Source: an uncultured Bacteroidales bacterium (GTDB lineage: Bacteria; Bacteroidota; Bacteroidia; Bacteroidales; Bacteroidaceae). Taken from it: a DNA stretch of 55,747 bases. The translations under genes were made by a program, and so were the position numbers. The notes below the pieces were generated by a model. The model ran no database searches. It saw nothing but the letters and a program-made list of their open reading frames with translations, and was not told the origin of the DNA. Within the stretch, counting starts at the first letter, position 1. Each line of letters begins with the position of its first letter. Below, in pieces: positions 51,904-55,747 of the stretch. The DNA lies in the NCBI GenBank assembly GCA_902800305.1, contig CADCDP010000032.1, forward strand, positions 1 through 55,747, in the 5' to 3' direction.

Positions 51904-52506
51904 ATGACACAAACAATGCCTATCGATGGAAAGTTCCAGTTAATGGAATTGCCATACGCAGCCAACGCGCTGGCTCCTGTCATCAGTGAAGAAACGATTG
52001 GTTTTCATCACGGAAAACACCTACAAGCCTATGTGAACAACCTGAACGGTTTGCTCCCTGGAAGCCCATACGAGGGTCTTTCGCTGGAAGAGATTGTAGT
52101 GAAAAGTGACGGGGGTGTGTTCAACAATGCTGGACAAATCTTGAACCACAATTTGTATTTCAGCCAATTTGCTGCTCCCAAGGCCGACAACAAGCCAGTG
52201 GGCAAACTGGCTGAAGCCATTCAGACGCAGTTCAGTTCGTTCGAAACGTTCAAGGAAGAGTTTGAGAAGAAGGGCGCAACCCTATTTGGCTCAGGCTGGG
52301 TGTGGCTGTCAGCCGACAAGGATGGCAAACTGCACATCACACAAGAAACGAACGCCAGCAATCCGTTGACCAAAGGATTGACCCCGCTGCTCACCTTCGA
52401 CGTGTGGGAGCATGCCTACTACCTTGACTACCAGAACCGCCGTCCCGCCCATCTTGCCAGCCTCTGGCAAATTGTGAATTGGGAGGAAGTGGAAAAGCGA
52501 TTCTGA
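51904..52506 (+). CDS. sodB: Superoxide dismutase (Fe/Mn)
   Basis: Converts superoxide to peroxide and oxygen. The 200-aa enzyme has metal ligands in FHHGKHLQAYVNNL, NHNLYFSQF, and DVWEHAYYLDYQNRRPAHL, and the FGSGWVWLS signature. Iron versus manganese cannot be decided from this reading. It stands alone with its own promoter and a strong terminator. Confidence 0.97.
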   Translation: MTQTMPIDGKFQLMELPYAANALAPVISEETIGFHHGKHLQAYVNNLNGLLPGSPYEGLSLEEIVVKSDGGVFNNAGQILNHNLYFSQFAAPKADNKPVGKLAEAIQTQFSSFETFKEEFEKKGATLFGSGWVWLSADKDGKLHITQETNASNPLTKGLTPLLTFDVWEHAYYLDYQNRRPAHLASLWQIVNWEEVEKRF

Positions 52507-52524
52507 ACAGCTTGACGAAAAAGA

Positions 52525-52570
52525 AAAAGGCCGGAGTCATCCACGGTTGTATGGATGACTCCGGCCTTTT
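52525..52570. terminator. Terminator between sodB and the small membrane protein gene
   Basis: AAAAGGCCGGAGTCATCCA and its exact complement form a 19-bp stem with an 8-nt loop, ending in T-runs on both strands. Confidence 0.9.
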
Positions 52571-52576
52571 GGTGTA

Positions 52577-52996
52577 CTATTGCCGTCTTTCGCTTACAAT
52601 CAGAAAAACTTCATCTTTCAATTCGTCAGGAAGTTCTACAGCACGAAGCTGCAGCGAACGAACCCAGCCAGCCACTTCTTCTTCCTTCATCGTATATAAG
52701 ACTTCACGGAATTCTTCGATTTCATCGGGCAAATAAGCACTACTTTCCATACCACGAAAGCGGTCAAGTTCTTCATCATTGTAATATTCTATCTGCTTGC
52801 TGACAGCAGCAAGCAGACTCTCTTTCTCGCACGTTTCATGCTGCCCACAACACTCCATGTCTTGTACCTGCTTGATGCTGGGCAGTTCCGTAATCTCGCC
52901 TTTCTCCAACTGCTTCTTTAGCTTCTTCTCACGGAAGAAACCTGCCAAGAAAGCAATCACGCCAAGTACAACGAGTCCAATAATAAGGTAAGTCAT
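52577..52996 (-). CDS. Single-pass membrane protein with CCG-H-C motif
   Basis: A 139-aa protein: one N-terminal helix (YLIIGLVVLGVIAFLAGFF), a Cys-rich motif DMECCGQHETCEKESL, and an acidic helical domain (YYNDEELDRFRGM, EEFREVLYTMKEEEVAGWVRSLQLRAVELPDELKDEV). Similar proteins are common in Bacteroidales and are sometimes labelled phospholipase, for which I see no basis here. It lies 3 bp after aroA and is surely co-transcribed. Confidence 0.8.
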   Translation of the reverse strand: MTYLIIGLVVLGVIAFLAGFFREKKLKKQLEKGEITELPSIKQVQDMECCGQHETCEKESLLAAVSKQIEYYNDEELDRFRGMESSAYLPDEIEEFREVLYTMKEEEVAGWVRSLQLRAVELPDELKDEVFLIVSERRQ

Positions 52997-52999
52997 AGT

Positions 53000-54253
53000 C
53001 TATTCGATTTCAAATCCTATCGTTTGAAGGTCTTCCCAATAATGGGGATATGATTTCGACACAACCTGAGGGTCTTTGATTCGTATGCTTCCTCTCACCA
53101 ACGCCACAGGGGCAAACGCCATAGCCATACGATGGTCTTCGTAAGTGGAAATGGCGATTTCATCGGGTGAAATAGAGGTATTAGACGTTCGTGTTCCATC
53201 CCATAGCAACTCCTTATCTTGCTTGTCTTCAAGCAAGAATCCTAACTTCGAAAGCTCTGTCTTGAGTGCCTCCATACGGTCGGTCTCCTTAATCTTGAGG
53301 CTCTGCAACCCCGTGAAATGGAAGGGTACGCCCAACATACAGCAGGTAACGACGAAGGTCTGGGCAAGGTCTGGAATTTCAACGAAATCATACTCCAAAT
53401 AGTCGATGGATTCGCCATTTTTCTTGATGACAACATCGTTCCCTTTATAGGTGGTCGTTACCCCAAGACGCTCAAATAGTTTTGCCCCTTGGCTGTCTCC
53501 TTGAAGACTCTCCATAAATAGTCCTGGCAAAACGACCTCGGCATCATCGTTCGGTGCAAGTGCCACCATCTCATACCAATAACTCGCCGCACTCCAATCG
53601 TTCTCCACCTTGTAGGGTCTTGCTTGATAGGGCTTTGGCTCCACAACGATGCATCGTTCTTCACTATCAAGCATAACCCAATCGGCTTGAGCACCAAATG
53701 AGCGCATCATGGAAAGGGTCATGTTAATGTATGGACGACTGATGATTTTGTCCGACAAAACTAATCGCAGCCCCTTTTTCAAAGTCGGGCCAATCATCAG
53801 TAAGGCCGATATATATTGGGAACTTACATTGCCAGGCAAAGTGAGTTCTCCTCCTTCCAAATGCGGATTCCCCGTTATCCGCAAAGGGGGAAAACCTTCT
53901 TTCTCTACATACTCAATGTCTGCACCCAGTTTCCGCAAAGCGTCAACGAGAATGCCAATAGGACGGTTCTTCATCCGTTCTGTCCCTGTCACAACGTGAG
54001 TACCCTCCCCCACTGCTAACAATGCCGTGGAGAAACGCATCGCCGTACCAGCAGCACCGATGTCAATCACCTCGGGACGTTCGCTCAACCATCTCAGCAT
54101 CACATTGGTGTCATCACAATCACTCACATTTTCGGGCATTTTTTCAAATCTCGCCAACTCATTCAACACCAATGCTCGATTGCTGATGCTCTTAGACGAA
54201 GGCAGACATATTTTCCCTTTTACCCCCTTCGGGGCATACACTTTTATCTCCAT
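53000..54253 (-). CDS. aroA: 3-phosphoshikimate 1-carboxyvinyltransferase (EPSP synthase)
   Basis: Sixth step of the shikimate pathway. From the ATG at 54253 (EIKVYAPKGVKGKICLPSSK) the enzyme is 417 aa, with SSKSISNRALVLN, IGAAGTAMRF, LPGNVSSQYISALLM, KETDRMEAL and EDHRMAMAFAPVAL. The much longer frame to 54469 would cover the divergent promoters and the next gene, so I discard it. Confidence 0.97.
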   Translation of the reverse strand: MEIKVYAPKGVKGKICLPSSKSISNRALVLNELARFEKMPENVSDCDDTNVMLRWLSERPEVIDIGAAGTAMRFSTALLAVGEGTHVVTGTERMKNRPIGILVDALRKLGADIEYVEKEGFPPLRITGNPHLEGGELTLPGNVSSQYISALLMIGPTLKKGLRLVLSDKIISRPYINMTLSMMRSFGAQADWVMLDSEERCIVVEPKPYQARPYKVENDWSAASYWYEMVALAPNDDAEVVLPGLFMESLQGDSQGAKLFERLGVTTTYKGNDVVIKKNGESIDYLEYDFVEIPDLAQTFVVTCCMLGVPFHFTGLQSLKIKETDRMEALKTELSKLGFLLEDKQDKELLWDGTRTSNTSISPDEIAISTYEDHRMAMAFAPVALVRGSIRIKDPQVVSKSYPHYWEDLQTIGFEIE

Positions 54254-54268
54254 AATACAATTTTTCAG

Positions 54269-54276
54269 CAAATTTA
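54269..54276 (-). promoter_or_regulatory. aroA promoter -7 box
   Basis: TAAATTTG on the minus strand, 15 bp before the aroA ATG, implying a very short leader. Confidence 0.45.
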
Positions 54277-54299
54277 GTGATTTTTTCGGTAGAAATGTA

Positions 54300-54307
54300 T
54301 AAATTTG
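54300..54307 (+). promoter_or_regulatory. Promoter -7 box of the DUF6359-like gene
   Basis: TAAATTTG, 25 bp before the ATG at 54333; divergent from aroA. Confidence 0.45.
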
Positions 54308-54332
54308 CCTATAAATCAACCTAAAGGCCACA

Positions 54333-55439
54333 ATGAAGAAACTACACATCTCTATATTATTGTCTTTCGTGACACTTGTCTTTGTCACCATGTCATGCGA
54401 GAAATTGGAAATACCGACACAGGAAACACCTGCATCACCAGAAGAAAACGACAATGCCGACACCACCAATGTTGACTCAATAAGCGACGTGGAAGCCTAT
54501 TCCATCGACAACATCATCGGCAGAGAATATGAAAGAGAGGAGAATGTCTTTGTGGTAGGTTATATCGTCGGTTATCTCAGCAGTAATACGATGAAATCGG
54601 GTGTTTTTGTAGCTGGAGACGTGGAAAGCAACATCTTGATGGCTGACACGCCTGTGGAAAAAGACTATAGGAATTGCATCCCCGTACAGCTTACCACATC
54701 TCCCATTCTATGCAAACAAACACGCGATTCGCTTAATTTAGCTGACAATCCCCACATGCTGGGCAAGAAGGTGCGGCTACAAGGTAACATTGATACCTAT
54801 ATGGGGGTGAAAGGCATCAAGGAAGCAAAAATGCACACCTTGCTGGTGGATGATTTCGACTACGAGGCTTATTATGCGTCTCTCAATGACACGACACAAA
54901 CAGAAGAACCAAACGAACCGAATGACACAATTAACAACGAACAGCCAGATGAACCAAAACCACAAGACGACGAAGGGCAACCAACGCTACAGGACACAAT
55001 AAATTATGTAGAAAGCCACGGTATCGAGCCAGATTCTGCTTTCCGCGTCAGCGATTTCAAGACATATATTCCCGTATATCTGGAGAAAAACACACCTGGT
55101 GCCATCGGTTGGTCTAACAGCTACGTACGTGGTTACATCGTCGGCTACATACCCAGAGGGCAGAAATCCATCTCCAAAACCATCTTCAACGCAGACAATG
55201 TAGGCAATTCAAACACGAATATCGTCCTCGCCGACTCATACTCTGAGACTGACTACAACCAATGTATCGCCGTCGAACTTTCCGACGACACTCGGAACCA
55301 CACAAACACACGCAAAGCCCTCAACCTCAGCACTAATCCAGAAAATCTCGGCAAGCAAGTCGTCGTCTTCGGCAATATTGAGCCATACATGGGCACTCTT
55401 GGCCTTAAAAGTACCCGAGAGTACCAATTTATCGAATAA
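54333..55439 (+). CDS. Lipoprotein with two DUF6359-like (OB-fold) domains
   Basis: A 368-aa lipoprotein (VFVTMSCEKLE) with two related halves: VFVVGYIVGYLSSNTMKSGVF...NILMADTPVEKDYRNCIPVQL...DTYMGVKGIK, and YVRGYIVGYIPRGQKSI...NIVLADSYSETDYNQCIAVEL...EPYMGTLGLK. A Pro/Glu/Asp/Asn-rich linker of about 40 residues joins them. The pattern fits DUF6359, an OB-fold group of unknown function in Bacteroidetes. Confidence 0.8.
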   Translation: MKKLHISILLSFVTLVFVTMSCEKLEIPTQETPASPEENDNADTTNVDSISDVEAYSIDNIIGREYEREENVFVVGYIVGYLSSNTMKSGVFVAGDVESNILMADTPVEKDYRNCIPVQLTTSPILCKQTRDSLNLADNPHMLGKKVRLQGNIDTYMGVKGIKEAKMHTLLVDDFDYEAYYASLNDTTQTEEPNEPNDTINNEQPDEPKPQDDEGQPTLQDTINYVESHGIEPDSAFRVSDFKTYIPVYLEKNTPGAIGWSNSYVRGYIVGYIPRGQKSISKTIFNADNVGNSNTNIVLADSYSETDYNQCIAVELSDDTRNHTNTRKALNLSTNPENLGKQVVVFGNIEPYMGTLGLKSTREYQFIE

Positions 55440-55526
55440 GAACAAAACCAGAAATTCCCATCACCAAGCCCCTTTCCTCAATCGTTTCCCCAACACCCCC
55501 AACATTCCTTCGTTCCCGTCCTGTCT

Positions 55527-55575
55527 GTTGCGGCTCCGCCGCAACCCTCCACGCCCCTTCCGGCAGAAGCCGGAA
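55527..55575. repeat. Two short palindromes
   Basis: GTTGCGGC-TCC-GCCGCAAC (55527-55545) and TTCCGGC-AGAA-GCCGGAA (55558-55575). The gap 55440-55646 contains nothing else I can support. Confidence 0.5.
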
Positions 55576-55646
55576 CTGAAGTCCTGCCCCTGAAGGAATA
55601 GAATCTACTGAGCCAGCAGGAAATGGGAAAGGCACACAAAAACAGT

Positions 55647-55688
55647 GAGAGGGACGCCCCAGGATCTTCTCCTCAAGGCGTCCCTCTC
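55647..55688 (-). terminator. rRNA operon terminator
   Basis: GAGAGGGACGCC and its complement form a 12-bp stem; on the minus strand CACTGTTTTTG follows. It lies about 10 bp after the 5S 3' end. Confidence 0.85.
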
Positions 55689-55699
55689 CTCAAAAAGGG

Positions 55700-55747
55700 G
55701 GCGGCGACCTACTCTCCCGCATTGCGGCGCAGTACCATCGGCGCGGC
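55700..55747 (-). rRNA. rrf: 5S rRNA, 3' part (cut by window edge)
   Basis: On the minus strand the sequence reads GATGGTACTGC, then GGGAGAGTAGGTCGCCGCC at the 3' end, the standard end of bacterial 5S rRNA. Its 5' part and the 23S/16S genes would lie beyond the right edge. Confidence 0.9.

Noticed and set aside
54253..54469. 72-codon N-terminal extension of aroA
   Set aside because: It would cover the divergent promoters and the start of the next gene; the family begins at EIKVYAP.

Overview
The window looks like a chromosomal segment of a Bacteroidales bacterium, most likely Prevotellaceae. This rests on the type IX secretion genes (gldK-L-M-N, porP, porX, porW), a C10 protease with BspA-like leucine-rich repeats, tandem Bacteroidetes-type HU-like genes, and many promoters of the Bacteroidetes form TTTG-N19-21-TAnnTTTG. 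Both strands are used. The right edge runs into the 3' end of a 5S rRNA gene on the minus strand.

Left part (1-15.6 kb): a small unknown gene, a candidate structured RNA on the minus strand, a truncated gene fragment, then a CRISPR array of 52 repeats (843-4223) and a complete type I-B cas locus on the minus strand: WYL regulator, cas6, cas8b, cas7, cas5, cas3, rhuM, cas4, cas1, cas2, leader, array. The array is read on the minus strand, because in that orientation the repeat ends in ATTGAAAT (the usual I-B 5' handle), so the leader is 4224-4441 next to cas2. Two features stand out: a full-length RhuM-family gene translationally coupled between cas3 and cas4, and an 8-bp inverted repeat covering the -33 region of the cas6 promoter, a good candidate WYL operator. 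Promoters before the WYL gene, cas6 and cas8b share a 20-bp element.

Middle (15.3-36.7 kb): seven 23-bp AT-rich direct repeats plus one inverted unit precede two tandem HU-like genes. Next come an RND efflux operon (DUF4421-like protein, adaptor, pump, outer-membrane factor), the type IX core (porP-gldK-L-M-N), an OmpA protein, a HEIGH metalloprotease-like protein paired with a small sorting-tail protein, a 59-aa membrane protein and cysS. Heptanucleotide tandem repeats occur at several gene ends, one of them inside the signal-peptide codons of the efflux outer-membrane factor.

Right part (36.8-55.7 kb): an Fe-S/Tat cluster (membrane ferredoxin fused to a Tat-type ferredoxin, a Tat lipoprotein aldo/keto reductase, tatA, tatC), a 1569-aa C10 protease, a divergent pair (A1S_2505-like protein and a nucleotidyltransferase fused to debris of a secreted dockerin protein), porW-porX, sodB, aroA with a small membrane protein, and a duplicated DUF6359-type lipoprotein. 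The type IX machinery, its regulator PorX and likely cargo proteins therefore all lie within about 27 kb. All assignments come from reading the sequence; no database search was run.
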